Origin: Bacteroidales bacterium
GTDB taxonomy: Bacteria > Bacteroidota > Bacteroidia > Bacteroidales > UBA4417
NCBI GenBank assembly: GCA_016707785.1
Contig: JADJGZ010000005.1
Coordinates: forward strand, 124,001-188,000
Direction: 5' to 3'
DNA length: 64,000 nucleotides
The position numbers and the translations under genes are program-made. This document shows, in pieces, positions 1 to 10,182 of this stretch (position 1 is its first letter; every line of letters begins with the position of its first letter). The notes beneath the pieces were generated by a model. That model had not been told where the DNA came from. It saw nothing but the letters and a program-made list of their open reading frames with translations, and searched no databases.

Positions 1-2743
1 CACTTAAAGTGACCTGGTAGGTGCCATGACTGGGATAAACATGGGAGGGTTCATTCGGAGTATTGAAACTGGCATAAGTCCCATCACCAAAATCCCATAA
101 CCATTGACTGATCTTATTGATATAGTTCCCACTTACACTAAAAAAGGTCGTATCGCCAAAACAAGGCAGGTTAGCTGTGAAATCAGTTACCGGCGTTGGA
201 CTCATGATAACAATCACTGTATCTGACATCGATCGGCTGCAATTGCCTGACGGATTGGTCCCCATCACCGAATACTGCCCGGGAGTATTAAACAATCCAA
301 ATATCAATGGATGGCCGCTCCCGGAAAAGGGTAAGCTTACTGCGGAACCATTGTAGTTCAGCTGATATACCATTCCAACCTGTGACCCACTCAAACCAAT
401 CACTACTCCTGAATCCGATTCACAAAATACCCCATCATGGGTTACACTCATATGAAATGGGGATGGAAGTGGATTCACAGTTATGGAAGCCAGGCCAGTA
501 ATCGAGTCCGAAGGAACAGTACAATTGGCATCACTGGCAGCACTGATCCAGTAACTGCTGGTGATATTCGGACTCACATTCACAACATAAGGAGAAGTAC
601 TTATTCCTCCCACCGTAACTGCCTGAATACCATTTGTATAAGTTAAGTCCCAGGGAGGTGTCCCGGTAAATGTAAACATTAATGGTGTACTGGTTTGTTC
701 GCAAATATCTGTAGATCCTGAAATGGATGTAGTCGGATCAGGATGAACGGTAAGCATCAACTCATCATCACCAGCAAGATTATTGCATCCGGTCAGGTCC
801 AGATGTAGTATAATTTGAGAACCGACATCATTTGGCCCAGGGGTATAATTTGAGAAAAGTGATGTAGGGTTACTAAAATAGCCATCGCCTGATGAAGACC
901 ATAAAGATGAAAAATGATACTGGGCATTGGCATTCAGAGAAAAAGGACGTTCATCACATATGAAATCATCAATGCCTGCATAACCAATTGGCGTTGGATC
1001 AATTCTTAATACAAACTCATCAGTAACCAAATTGGAATGACAATTGCCAACTCCATAACTACTTAGAACAAAATGTATCTCTCTGTCAATAGTAATTCGA
1101 TCAACGGGGCCAGGATAATATATTGGATCTAAGACATTTTCTGCGCTTAAATTTCCATCTCCTCCATAAAATGTCCAGTTTATTGAATCCGCATTTGCAT
1201 GTAATGCAATTCCAGAAAGTTGATATAAACGCTGAGTGTTACAAATGAAATCGTCAGGACCTGCATCAACAGAAGGATATGGAGAAATGAACAGAATCTT
1301 ATCATCGACTGCTGAATGAAATTGGCAAGCCCCAATACCTTTTACATGTAACAAAAGATTCACATATCCAGTTGAGAAATCATTATTACCCGGGATATAT
1401 GCGGGGAGAAGAATATTCTCATCATTAAACAAACCATCTCCCCCAACCCACATTATTGTTGAGAAATTATTGGCTTGTGCATCCAGTATTTGGACAGGAT
1501 TATTCATCTGTAAGCAATGGAACTCATCATTTCCAGCATTTACCATTGGCATTGGATCGATGTTCAGAATCATCTGGTCGGTTACCAATTCGGTGGCACA
1601 GGCTCCGGCACCCGTCCCCGACAATGTAAGTATTACCTGACCTGTGGCAATATCATTCAGGCCCAGGATATAGACTGCATTTAACAGGTTTACATTATTG
1701 AAGGTTCCATCGCCACTGCTGCTCCATTGGTATAATCCACAGTTTTGAGCCAATCCAGACAGGCTGTAATTGTTAGCTGAACAGATCGTGGCATTGCTCC
1801 CTGCCGACACATCAGGATAGGGGGAGATTGTCAATATCATCCCATCCCAGGCTGTTTGTCCGGCACAGCTAAGGGCTCCTTCAACCTCAAGTGTCAGGTA
1901 AATATCACCCGTTTCATTAGGCAAGGGTGTATAAACAGGATTTATTGTATTGGAACCTGCCAGGCTACCAGTACCTGTTTCTGTCCAGCTGATCCCCCCT
2001 GTTATAGTGTTCTGGGCTGTGGCTCCTGTAATATTGAATACTGTGCCCTGGCATACCGATACATCTGGTCCTGCATTGGCCACAGGCGTAGGATCAATGG
2101 TCAGAATCATCTGATCATTAACATCTGTGCAAGGTGAGGCTGCAATTCCCTGCAAACTCAAGGTAATATTTCCACTCTCACCCAGACCTGGAGTATAAAC
2201 AGGGTGCAAAAATGTTGGATTATTAAAGCTCCCAGTTCCCGAATGACTCCATAGTAAGGATACACAATTCTGCGCCACTGAACCCGTAAGGGTATAGCTA
2301 CTATTCTGACAAACTGAAGCATCCGATCCTGCATTGGCGGTGGGTTGTCGTGTTATATACAGGGTCATTGAAGATGACTCAACCGGGCAGGGGGATACCG
2401 CTGAGGCTGATAGGGTTAGTACCACTGATCCGAACATAATATCTGCTGCACCAGGCGTATAAATGGGATGCAATACCGAATTACTACTAAAACTCCCGCT
2501 TCCATTACTGCTCCATTGCAACCCCGTATAACCCGATGCTGATGAGTTTGACAAGGTATAACTACTCCCCTCGCATATTGTAGCATTTCCTCCAGCATCA
2601 GAACTGGCTGCAGGCTGTATTGTCAGCTGCATCTGGTCAGCATCTGAAATGCAGGGTGATTGTGAAGTTCCGGTCAGCGTCAGGGTTATGGTCCCTGTTT
2701 CGTTGACATCGGGTAAATACGTTGGATGAAGATTAGTTGGATT
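1..2743 (-). pseudogene. C-terminal part of giant Ig-like/PKD repeat adhesin, frame-disrupted and cut by left edge
   Basis: The minus frame from 2743 down to base 1 is open for about 914 codons with no stop, but it has no start: an in-frame TGA lies at 2764-2762 and no ATG follows it before the repeat sequence begins. It continues the repeat protein encoded at 2733-6128 in another frame. It opens in mid-repeat (NPTNLHPTYLP) and then shows about seven more units of roughly 85-95 residues, each starting like NAGxDxxxC (for example DAGGNATICEGSSY, NAGPDVSVCQG, YAGIDDFICDE) with a TY(T/L)PG strand near the middle. An Ig-like segment and a PKD domain (WDFGDGTY near base 80) follow, and the frame runs off the window. 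A type IX sorting domain would be expected beyond the edge. It was probably one gene with the N-terminal part, broken by deletion between repeats or by assembly collapse. Confidence 0.85.
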
Positions 2744-5700
2744 CAACAGATATTTGCAGTGTCATCCCGGAAACCGCACTCTGGCAGGCTGCCAGAGAAT
2801 TTGCCGTCAGTGTTAAGACAACACTACCTGATTGTATATCAGTAAGACTGGGGGTGTATACCGGATGAAGAATGCCTGTATTATTGAAACTACCATTTCC
2901 GGAGGTTGACCAGGTAAGGGAAGAATAATTAGCAGCATTCGATGCCGAAAGCGTATAGGAACTACCTTCGCAAATGCTTGCATTGGAACCCGCAAAGGAA
3001 GTAGCTGACGGATTGATGGTCAGGTTCATTGAATTAGTGATCTGGCCGCATGGGGGATTACCATTAGCTGTCAATGTTAAAACAACTATTCCGTTTTCAG
3101 TCACACCAGGGGTATAGGTTGGAGTTAAGGTACTGGCATTACTCAAACTTCCCTGTCCATTGTGGCTCCATATCACAGAAGTATATCCACTGGCTGATGC
3201 CGTGGTAATGGTATAAGGTGAATTCTGGCATGTGGTGGCATCAAGACCGGCATTCGCAGTAGCTGTGGAAAGGAATTTAAGAACCAGGAAATCGCTGCTT
3301 GCAAGGCAAGGTGATATTCCAGAACTAATAAGTGTTAAAGAAACGGAACCAACTGTGAGATCATTTAAACTAGGAGTATAGGTTGGATGTAAAGTATTTG
3401 GATTACTAAAGGAGCCAGTACCAGAAGATGTCCAATAGGGGTTACTAGAATTAATAATATAAGAATCCTGCAATAAGTATGGGAGAAGTTCGCCGCATAA
3501 AGTGTCATCAAAACCTGCAAAAGTCTGAGGAGAGGGTTGAATATGGATTATTAATTGATCTTGTTCATTTGAACATGGTGAAAGGCCAATACCAGTAAGG
3601 GTTAAAGTTACATCTGTTGTTTCATTAGGAGCACTGAGATAAGTAGGTGTTATAGTATTTGGAGAAAGCAACGTTCCATTCCCATTATGAGTCCAGTTCA
3701 CGGATGTCACATTTTGAGCTGAAGCTCCAGAAATAGTGTAAGAACCTGATTGGCAGATTGTAACATCAGGGCCAGCATTTAGTAAGGCTGCTTTTTGAAT
3801 AAATAAAATAAGTGTATCTGCGATCCCTTCACAGGATGACCCATTACTTGGAGTAAGTATTAAAAGGACCTGCCCGGCACTGATATCATTTAGACTAGGT
3901 GTATAAACAGGATTCAGAATACTGGCACTATTAAATGAACCGGTTCCAGATGTTGTCCATTCCACTGATAATGCATTAGTTGCAGTAGCTTCAGAAAGAA
4001 GTACGGGTAAATCATCTGTGCATACAGTCAAGTCATTTCCTGCAAAAGCAGTTGAAGAGGGACCATCAGAGAGTAAAAGTTTCATGAGAAAAATATCATA
4101 GCCACCATTATAGGTTGGATCGAGAGCATTGGGTGTGGTTGGGAGATTTGGGGACTTAGTTTCACCTAGTAAGTATACTGTATCTGCAATTAAATGTATT
4201 GACATTCCTTGATCGATGTTATTTCCTCCCAAGAATGTAGAATAAATTAACTGAACTAATGTCGTATCTAAAACAGTTAAAAAACCATCACTTAGACCTC
4301 CATTAAATGTATTATCATAACAACATTGCGTAGTAGGAAATTCAAGTCCACATGACCCTGTCAAGAACAACTGATAATCTGCAGATATCTCAATGTTCTG
4401 AATAAAATCATCGCCGGTACCACCTAGATATGTGGAACGAATAACCATACTTCCATCAGAACTAAGTTTAATAACTATCCCATCACTATTTCCACCTCCG
4501 AATAATATCTGAAAGGCAAAAGACTGATGTAAAAAACCGGGGCCAGCTTTTCCTGTAATTAACAAGTTTTTATTCTCATCAATGTTTGGTTCACCTCTCG
4601 GTATATCATCACCTGATGTACCTAAATATGTTGAATAAAGCAACGTCGTTAAATTAGAATCGAATTTGCAAGCAATAATATCATATGTACCGCCATTAAA
4701 TGTATTATCATATGCTCCAGATGTAGTAGGAAAAGTACCTTGTACAATACCCGTGATATAGATATTTGATTCATTATCACTAGTGATCCCTACCCCTCTA
4801 TCAGCATTCGTACTGTCAATATATGTCGACGCAAGCAATTGATTTCCGCTTGAATTCAACTTTGAGACAAAAATATCATACCAACCTCCGTTTGATGTTT
4901 GAAATGCATTAGGTGTAATTGGAAAATTTCCCGAGGTTTGTCCAACAATACAAATATTCTCCTGGTTATCAATATGAATTTGAAAAGGCTGATCCTCAGC
5001 AGGCCCACCTAGAAAAGTTGAAAACACAATATTATCACCTGAATTATTAATTCGTGCTATAAAAACATCATATGGTCCACCTTGAAAATTCGTTTGATAG
5101 CTACCACTAGTAACCGGGAAACCAATACTTGCATCTCCGGCAATTACAATATCATTATTACTTCCAATCAGTTTGATACTATAGCCATAATCATTCCCGG
5201 GTCCTCCTAAATAGGTTGAAAAAATAATATTCTCACCAGTTGGGTCCATTTTCACAACAAAAGCATCAAATCCACCATTATAACTTGGACTCACAACGCC
5301 AGGTGTAGTAGGAAAATTTAGGCTAGTTGTTCGTCCAGTAAAGTAAATATTACCTTCAGTATCAGTTACAGAATTACCAGACAGGAAAAAATCATCTCCA
5401 CTTCCTCCACAATAACTTAGAAAGGTTAATTCTGGATCGATTATTAAGTCAAAATTTTTATCATATTTTCCAACTATTAAGGAAACTATTCCTCTATTAT
5501 CGATATGATAATTCAGATTTACTAATATTTTTTTATTCCCAATCAACTGATAAGCTTCAGGAATTCTTTCAATCATCAAACCTATTATTGTACTAATTTC
5601 TAAATCTCCATTGTCTTTAACAGATACCCCTATATTTCCGTTGATCTTAAATTTAAATTTGCTAAGATCGCCATTAGGGTGGACAATTATATCGCTCTTC

Positions 5701-6128
5701 AACCTATATGCATCAGAATAATAGATCAAATCTATCTTTTCGTACATATTGCTATAAACAAGGCTTTTAAAATTTTTTAAACCTGAATACCATTGATCTG
5801 GATTATCACCATAAAGAAAATTAGTTACAGTGTTTGAATATTGCTCCTTTGAAATTACGACATCATTGCAAACCTCCTGAAATTCAAATTCAAGATTCAC
5901 TACTTTTATTTCTTGATCGTGGAAAGAGAAAATTTGGTGAACAACTTTGTTTCTTTGAAAAAAACTGCAACTTTGATCAGTTGGTCTTATAGCAAACGTA
6001 TTTGAATCAAGTTGTCCTTGATTGGGTATAAATTGTGAAGTTAAATACTTATTACTACTAGCATATGAATAACTATACTGATAAAGAGTAAAAAGTATAA
6101 TCAGATTAATCAATCTAAGTGTTTTCAT
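2733..6128 (-). CDS. N-terminal part of secreted SBBP beta-propeller / Ig-like repeat adhesin
   Basis: An exported 1,131-residue product. A signal peptide (residues about 1-24) is followed by a DUF7948-like domain starting at PNQGQLDS. Then come seven SBBP beta-propeller blades (about 237-690), each with STYLGGxGDD ... FPTTxxAxxxxxNGGxxDxFxxK, which is exactly the number needed for one seven-bladed propeller. From about residue 695 there are Ig-like units starting FAGNDLTVC, NAGPDVTIC, FAGFDDTLC, NAGLDATTC and FAGSNASIC. The product ends abruptly after MTLQISVESN, inside what should be the next unit, and the same repeat protein continues in another frame to base 1. The family is typical of type IX secreted surface proteins, with a role in adhesion or matrix inferred only. 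The ATG at 6128 fits the signal peptide. Confidence 0.85.
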   Translation of the reverse strand: MKTLRLINLIILFTLYQYSYSYASSNKYLTSQFIPNQGQLDSNTFAIRPTDQSCSFFQRNKVVHQIFSFHDQEIKVVNLEFEFQEVCNDVVISKEQYSNTVTNFLYGDNPDQWYSGLKNFKSLVYSNMYEKIDLIYYSDAYRLKSDIIVHPNGDLSKFKFKINGNIGVSVKDNGDLEISTIIGLMIERIPEAYQLIGNKKILVNLNYHIDNRGIVSLIVGKYDKNFDLIIDPELTFLSYCGGSGDDFFLSGNSVTDTEGNIYFTGRTTSLNFPTTPGVVSPSYNGGFDAFVVKMDPTGENIIFSTYLGGPGNDYGYSIKLIGSNNDIVIAGDASIGFPVTSGSYQTNFQGGPYDVFIARINNSGDNIVFSTFLGGPAEDQPFQIHIDNQENICIVGQTSGNFPITPNAFQTSNGGWYDIFVSKLNSSGNQLLASTYIDSTNADRGVGITSDNESNIYITGIVQGTFPTTSGAYDNTFNGGTYDIIACKFDSNLTTLLYSTYLGTSGDDIPRGEPNIDENKNLLITGKAGPGFLHQSFAFQILFGGGNSDGIVIKLSSDGSMVIRSTYLGGTGDDFIQNIEISADYQLFLTGSCGLEFPTTQCCYDNTFNGGLSDGFLTVLDTTLVQLIYSTFLGGNNIDQGMSIHLIADTVYLLGETKSPNLPTTPNALDPTYNGGYDIFLMKLLLSDGPSSTAFAGNDLTVCTDDLPVLLSEATATNALSVEWTTSGTGSFNSASILNPVYTPSLNDISAGQVLLILTPSNGSSCEGIADTLILFIQKAALLNAGPDVTICQSGSYTISGASAQNVTSVNWTHNGNGTLLSPNTITPTYLSAPNETTDVTLTLTGIGLSPCSNEQDQLIIHIQPSPQTFAGFDDTLCGELLPYLLQDSYIINSSNPYWTSSGTGSFSNPNTLHPTYTPSLNDLTVGSVSLTLISSGISPCLASSDFLVLKFLSTATANAGLDATTCQNSPYTITTASASGYTSVIWSHNGQGSLSNASTLTPTYTPGVTENGIVVLTLTANGNPPCGQITNSMNLTINPSATSFAGSNASICEGSSYTLSASNAANYSSLTWSTSGNGSFNNTGILHPVYTPSLTDIQSGSVVLTLTANSLAACQSAVSGMTLQISVESN

Positions 6129-6255
6129 GATTTGAAATATATAATAACCTATATTAAACTATAAAATTAAAAAAAATGTAAAAAATATTAAAGGAAATAA
6201 AAATTTTCTTTTTAGATAGTCATATTTATGATTATTAAGATTTAGATTTAATGAA

Positions 6256-6263
6256 TAACTTTG
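6256..6263 (+). promoter_or_regulatory. Bacteroidota -7 box (TAACTTTG) for the GT2 gene
   Basis: TAACTTTG matches the TAnnTTTG consensus and lies 42 bases before the ATG at 6306. It overlaps the alternative TTG start at 6261, so it argues for the ATG. No good -33 TTTG is visible 19 bases upstream. Confidence 0.5.
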
Positions 6264-6305
6264 CACTTAAAATCTATTGTATTATCTCTTAATAAGTTAA
6301 TTTAC

Positions 6306-7178
6306 ATGCCTTTATTAAGTATCGGTCTGCCTGTATATAATAGTCAAGAGTATCTTGAGGAAGTAATTCAGTCTTTGATTGTTCAATCTTTCACTGATTT
6401 TGAATTAATAATTTCAGATGATAAATCTAAAGACAATACGATTAACATATGTCAGAGATTTTCAGATGTTGATCAAAGGATTATTATTTACAAACAAGAT
6501 ATAAATATAGGCATGGTTCGAAATCAAAATTTTGTCTTAAGTAAGGCTAAAGGCAAATATTTCATGTGGGCAGCTCATGATGACTATTATCACAAGGAAT
6601 TTATCAAAGAACTTCTATTTATTCTAGAAGAAAACCCAAAAATGGTAAGTGCATTTTGTAATACAGCAGTATTTTCAACAATAAATGATAAACCCATTAA
6701 GATATTTAGCCTTGATTTCTCTGATACATCAGCTCTGAGGAGATTGATTCGGTTTACTTTTATTTTTAATGATGCTCATTTCTACGGTATACACCGAAGA
6801 AAAGCTCTTATAAATACTGAAGTCCCTGTCTGGTGGGGGAAAAACAAAATTACGCCTGCAAATACTAATTACCCTGTACTATTTTATCTTCTGTCGTTAG
6901 GTGAATATGGGTATTTAAATGGGAATCCACTATTCTATAAAAGGCAAAAGAAAGAAAATTACTCACTTGGCCCCTCCAGGACAATTATTCAACAGATCCT
7001 CTTTTTAATAATCAGAAAGTTAAACCTGTTTATTTTGTGCTGTTCAAATGTCCACAAAGCTAGAAGAAATCCTGTCATCACACTTTCTATAATACCATTT
7101 CTAATTATAAGAATCATCTATAATCTTATAAAAGAGATTTTATATTTATTGAAGTTAAATATTAGACTTTTTCGATAG
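6306..7178 (+). CDS. Glycosyltransferase family 2 protein
   Basis: A 290-residue GT-A fold glycosyltransferase starting MPLLSIGLPVYNSQEYLEEV, the classic GT2 nucleotide-binding opening. It continues with SDDKSKDNT (the first aspartates) and HDDYY around residue 95, which stands for the metal-binding DxD. The C-terminal third is basic and hydrophobic and may lie against the inner membrane. It would transfer a nucleotide-activated sugar to a surface glycan or glycoprotein; donor and acceptor cannot be read from sequence. A TTG at 6261 would extend it by 15 residues but overlaps the promoter box, so the ATG is preferred. The region is visibly more AT-rich than its neighbours and it converges on an FkbM methyltransferase gene, a pairing common in exopolysaccharide or glycosylation islands, so recent transfer is plausible. 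Confidence 0.85.
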   Translation: MPLLSIGLPVYNSQEYLEEVIQSLIVQSFTDFELIISDDKSKDNTINICQRFSDVDQRIIIYKQDINIGMVRNQNFVLSKAKGKYFMWAAHDDYYHKEFIKELLFILEENPKMVSAFCNTAVFSTINDKPIKIFSLDFSDTSALRRLIRFTFIFNDAHFYGIHRRKALINTEVPVWWGKNKITPANTNYPVLFYLLSLGEYGYLNGNPLFYKRQKKENYSLGPSRTIIQQILFLIIRKLNLFILCCSNVHKARRNPVITLSIIPFLIIRIIYNLIKEILYLLKLNIRLFR

Positions 7179-7218
7179 CCTTTCAATGTTATAGCATTTC
7201 ATTGTACTCACATAATAT

Positions 7219-8128
7219 CTAGAATAATTTATATTGGGCTCTTATAACTGCTTTTCTAAAAGATGGAAGACCATCTTCAACATAAAAAAAGATATATCCA
7301 TCTGATATTTCAAATGGAATGTCATTTACATGAAAAAAATTAGATATTTCTCCAAGATCATCTTCATGATGGTAAGTGCATACTGTTATTCTAATTTCTT
7401 TAAATCTATTTATTAATAGATTAACTCCGCTTAGAGCCTTAATTTCAAAGCCTTCTATATCCATTTTAATAAAAACAGAATCAGCAATAACTTCTGATAA
7501 AATATCCGGTAAAGAAATACAATTCATATCAGATTGGTTTGACAAAAATTTTTCTATAAAGAAAATTTTTTCATCCCAAGGCTTGAATGTTAACTTTAAA
7601 GCTTCAATCCACTCTTTATTAGGTTCTATTAAAAAATACTTTATTAGCTTGCTCCACAATAGATAATGCGAAATTTCCTTCAGCAACACCTGCATCGATG
7701 ACAATTGAATTATTAGGAAATACAAAACTATCTGTTAAATATCTGTGTGGAGAATTGATATCCTGTTCTTTGAGAACATTTCGATGTGACCAAATGACCT
7801 GATCTTTGCTAAATCTTTTGGGGTAATACATTTTCTTCCCTTGATATATCACATAATAAAACCCATTTTCTAGATCAATCCTAACATCTATATTTAGATG
7901 ATCATATTTATTTGCCCATTTATAAGGTAAAGCTGAGTATTTGTGCCATTTCAAGTATTTTATACTCTCCTTTATCTCAGGAGGCAATACTCTTGACTTT
8001 TGAGTTTGCAAGTGTTTAATTAACAAATTCCTTCTAGATTTTGAATCACTCGACTCAAATATAGCTGCATAAAAATCAAGTAGTTTCGTAGGAAGTAAAA
8101 CTCTCAAAATCCTAACTAATTTCTTCAT
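7219..8128 (-). pseudogene. FkbM-family methyltransferase, split by a homopolymer frameshift
   Basis: Two overlapping frames together make one FkbM-type SAM-dependent methyltransferase of about 300 residues. The upstream frame (8128 to about 7637) ends NSIVIDAGVAEGNFALSIVE...KVFFNRT, carrying the SAM-binding motif I, and then stops. The downstream frame gives LIEPNKEW, FIKMDIEGFE and a C-terminus at 7219. Removing one base from the A6 run at 7631-7636 (T6 in the coding strand) restores KVFLIEPNKEW, the expected family motif. Either the gene is broken or phase-variable, or the read has an indel. ATG 8128 (MKKLVRIL) is preferred over a TTG at 8179. Members of the family O-methylate sugars or small molecules; the target here is unknown but the neighbouring GT2 gene suggests a glycan. 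Confidence 0.85.
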
Positions 8129-8196
8129 ATATTGTGATGTAATGATATTGAGCCAAAAACAGTAAGACCGTACTAGCAACTTTGTTTAGTTAGAGG

Positions 8197-8204
8197 CAAA
8201 AGTA
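8197..8204 (-). promoter_or_regulatory. -7 box for the FkbM gene
   Basis: The plus strand reads CAAAAGTA, which is TACTTTTG on the minus strand and fits TAnnTTTG. It lies about 70 bases upstream of the preferred ATG at 8128. Confidence 0.4.
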
Positions 8205-8343
8205 GTTAGTTTTAATTATTCCTAATACTAAATAAAAAAGTTTCCAAATATGAGTTTGCAACTTGATGATTCACTCTCTTTTTTTGCAGTTTTTCTAATA
8301 AACTGTATTATCTTCAAGGTTCTTTAAAATTAAAAACCCAACT

Positions 8344-9303
8344 TCACCGCCTCCTCTTCTTCGCATTCTGAATGCTTACATTCAACTCAAAACCAATCAA
8401 AACAATCATCGCATTGAAATAAATCCAGATCATGACTATTATTAGTGTCCCGATCGAACCATATAATGTATTGTACTGCGATAGGTTATTTACATAATAG
8501 TTAAATCCAATAGAGGTAGCTGCTGTTAATAATGTCGCCAATGTTGAACCAGCCGAAATAAAACGAAATCGACTCTTCCTTGCTGGCGCCAGATAATATA
8601 AAAAGGAAAACGCAAGAAATAACATAACTAATGTTATCATCCATTTCCCGACAGAAATCAAATAATAACCAAATGCATCCCTTATTATATTTTCATCTGA
8701 AAGAAAATCAATAGCAATTGGTCCTAGGGTAATTAAAATAATTGCCATAACTACTAGTATCGACAGAATTATTACCAATAAGATAGATACTAATCTTATT
8801 AACAACCAGTTCCGTGTCTCTATTGAATGATGTGTCTGATTAAAGGACTCTATTAAACTGTGAATACCATTAGTTGAAAAATATAAAGCCATCACAAAAC
8901 CTATCGATAGTAACCCACCCCTTGGTCTTTTTACTATATCCAGCAAAGTTTCTTCAACAGCCTCAAACGCTTTCTTCGGAATAAAACTCTGCATTAAATC
9001 CATCAATGAATCCTGAAAACCACTTATTGGTATATATGGGATTATCGTAAAAAAGAAAATAATCGCCGGAAATAATGCCAGGAAGAAATTATAAGAGAAG
9101 GCGGCTGCCCTCATACTTATAGCTCCCTTCTTTAGCCCTTTGATAAAAAACTCTGCAACATCGTATAATGGCATTCCATCAAAACCTGGCAAAATAAGAC
9201 TTCGGGAAATCCTAACAGTTGCCCTTATCGTCTTGCTTTGAATTAATTGCTCAAGCTTCTTTCGAAAATATTGATTGATGCTCAACGCTAAAGGAGTTAT
9301 CAT
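8344..9303 (-). CDS. YihY/BrkB-family inner membrane protein
   Basis: A 319-residue polytopic membrane protein with the YihY/BrkB pattern: a soluble N-terminal 60 residues, then MRAAAFSYNFFLALFPAIIF (about 65-85), where the family signature of an amphipathic A-F-Y helix leads into the first membrane segment, and about six hydrophobic helices to residue 305. The C-terminus is strongly basic (KKRRR), as expected for a cytoplasmic tail. Members were once misnamed ribonuclease BN; the transport or envelope role is not established. It lies 15 bases downstream of nadC and is probably in the same transcript (DUF4783 gene, nadC, yihY). The ATG at 9303 is the first in frame. Confidence 0.9.
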   Translation of the reverse strand: MITPLALSINQYFRKKLEQLIQSKTIRATVRISRSLILPGFDGMPLYDVAEFFIKGLKKGAISMRAAAFSYNFFLALFPAIIFFFTIIPYIPISGFQDSLMDLMQSFIPKKAFEAVEETLLDIVKRPRGGLLSIGFVMALYFSTNGIHSLIESFNQTHHSIETRNWLLIRLVSILLVIILSILVVMAIILITLGPIAIDFLSDENIIRDAFGYYLISVGKWMITLVMLFLAFSFLYYLAPARKSRFRFISAGSTLATLLTAATSIGFNYYVNNLSQYNTLYGSIGTLIIVMIWIYFNAMIVLIGFELNVSIQNAKKRRR

Positions 9304-9318
9304 TTTCGTTAGATGGAC

Positions 9319-10155
9319 TTATTTGACAGCCTTCAGACTTAAATCCAAACTATTAATATGATGAGTAATTGATCCGATGGAGACAAAATCCACACCACAT
9401 TCAGCATATTGCCTTACAGTCGAAAGTGTAATCCCACCTGAAGCTTCAGTTTCAAATCGCTTGTTAATCATCTTAACAGCTGTCCGAAGTTCATCAAAGT
9501 TAAAATTATCTAACATAATTCTATCGACACCACCTTCATCTAATACCTCTTGCACTTCCGCCAAAGTCCTTGTCTCAATTTCAATCTTTAATCTTAAATC
9601 ATTGTTTTTTAAGTAGTTAGTTGCAGAAGCAATAGCATTCCTGATACCTCCGGCAAAATCTACATGATTATCCTTAATCAAAATCATGTCAAAGAGCCCA
9701 AACCTGTGATTCTCGCCTCCTCCAATTTTCACAGCCATCTTTTCGATTTCCCTTAATAATGGGGTAGTTTTTCTTGTATCCAAAACTTTTGTTGGAAGAT
9801 CACCAATAGCATCAACAATTTGACGAGTTTGAGTTGCAATACCACTCATCCTTTGCATGAAATTCAAGACAGTTCTTTCGGCTGTCAGGAGTTTTATGGA
9901 ATCAGACTCTACATAAAATACAATGTCTCCCTTTTTTACCAATGCTCCATCTTCCAATTCTACTGTCATGACACAAGAAGGATCAAGAATACTGAATATC
10001 CTTCTGGCTATTTTAACACCAGCAATTACTCCATCCTCTTTTACCAGGAGTTTAGCTTTCCCCCTTGCATGCGATGGAATTGTTGATAAAGAAGTGTGAT
10101 CTCCTTCACCAATATCCTCAATCAGAGCTTCTCTGATAATTTGATCTATATTCAC
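9319..10155 (-). CDS. nadC: Nicotinate-nucleotide pyrophosphorylase (carboxylating)
   Basis: Quinolinate phosphoribosyltransferase, which makes nicotinate mononucleotide, CO2 and PPi from quinolinate and PRPP in de novo NAD synthesis. The 278 residues match the family length. Visible motifs are RTVLNFMQRMSGIAT (about 95-110), LDTRKTTPLLREIEK, GGGENHRFGLFDMILIKDNH (about 145-165, active-site Arg, His and Lys), EIETRTLAE, DRIMLDNF and EASGGIT near the C-terminus. It appears to start with GTG at 10155, because an in-frame stop lies only two codons upstream and no ATG is available near the expected N-terminus. The DUF4783 gene ends 27 bases upstream and yihY starts 15 bases downstream, which supports an operon. 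Confidence 0.95.
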   Translation of the reverse strand: MNIDQIIREALIEDIGEGDHTSLSTIPSHARGKAKLLVKEDGVIAGVKIARRIFSILDPSCVMTVELEDGALVKKGDIVFYVESDSIKLLTAERTVLNFMQRMSGIATQTRQIVDAIGDLPTKVLDTRKTTPLLREIEKMAVKIGGGENHRFGLFDMILIKDNHVDFAGGIRNAIASATNYLKNNDLRLKIEIETRTLAEVQEVLDEGGVDRIMLDNFNFDELRTAVKMINKRFETEASGGITLSTVRQYAECGVDFVSIGSITHHINSLDLSLKAVK

Positions 10156-10182
10156 AATCTATACTTTAAGTGGGGGGAAAAA

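Noticed and set aside
1856..2137. Plus-strand frame opposite the adhesin repeats
   Set aside because: It is antisense to a repeat-rich coding frame that is open for 914 codons; Cys-rich output follows from the repeated codons.
8128..8179. Longer start (TTG 8179) for the FkbM gene
   Set aside because: The added 17 residues do not resemble the family N-terminus and the ATG at 8128 gives the usual MKKLVRIL opening.
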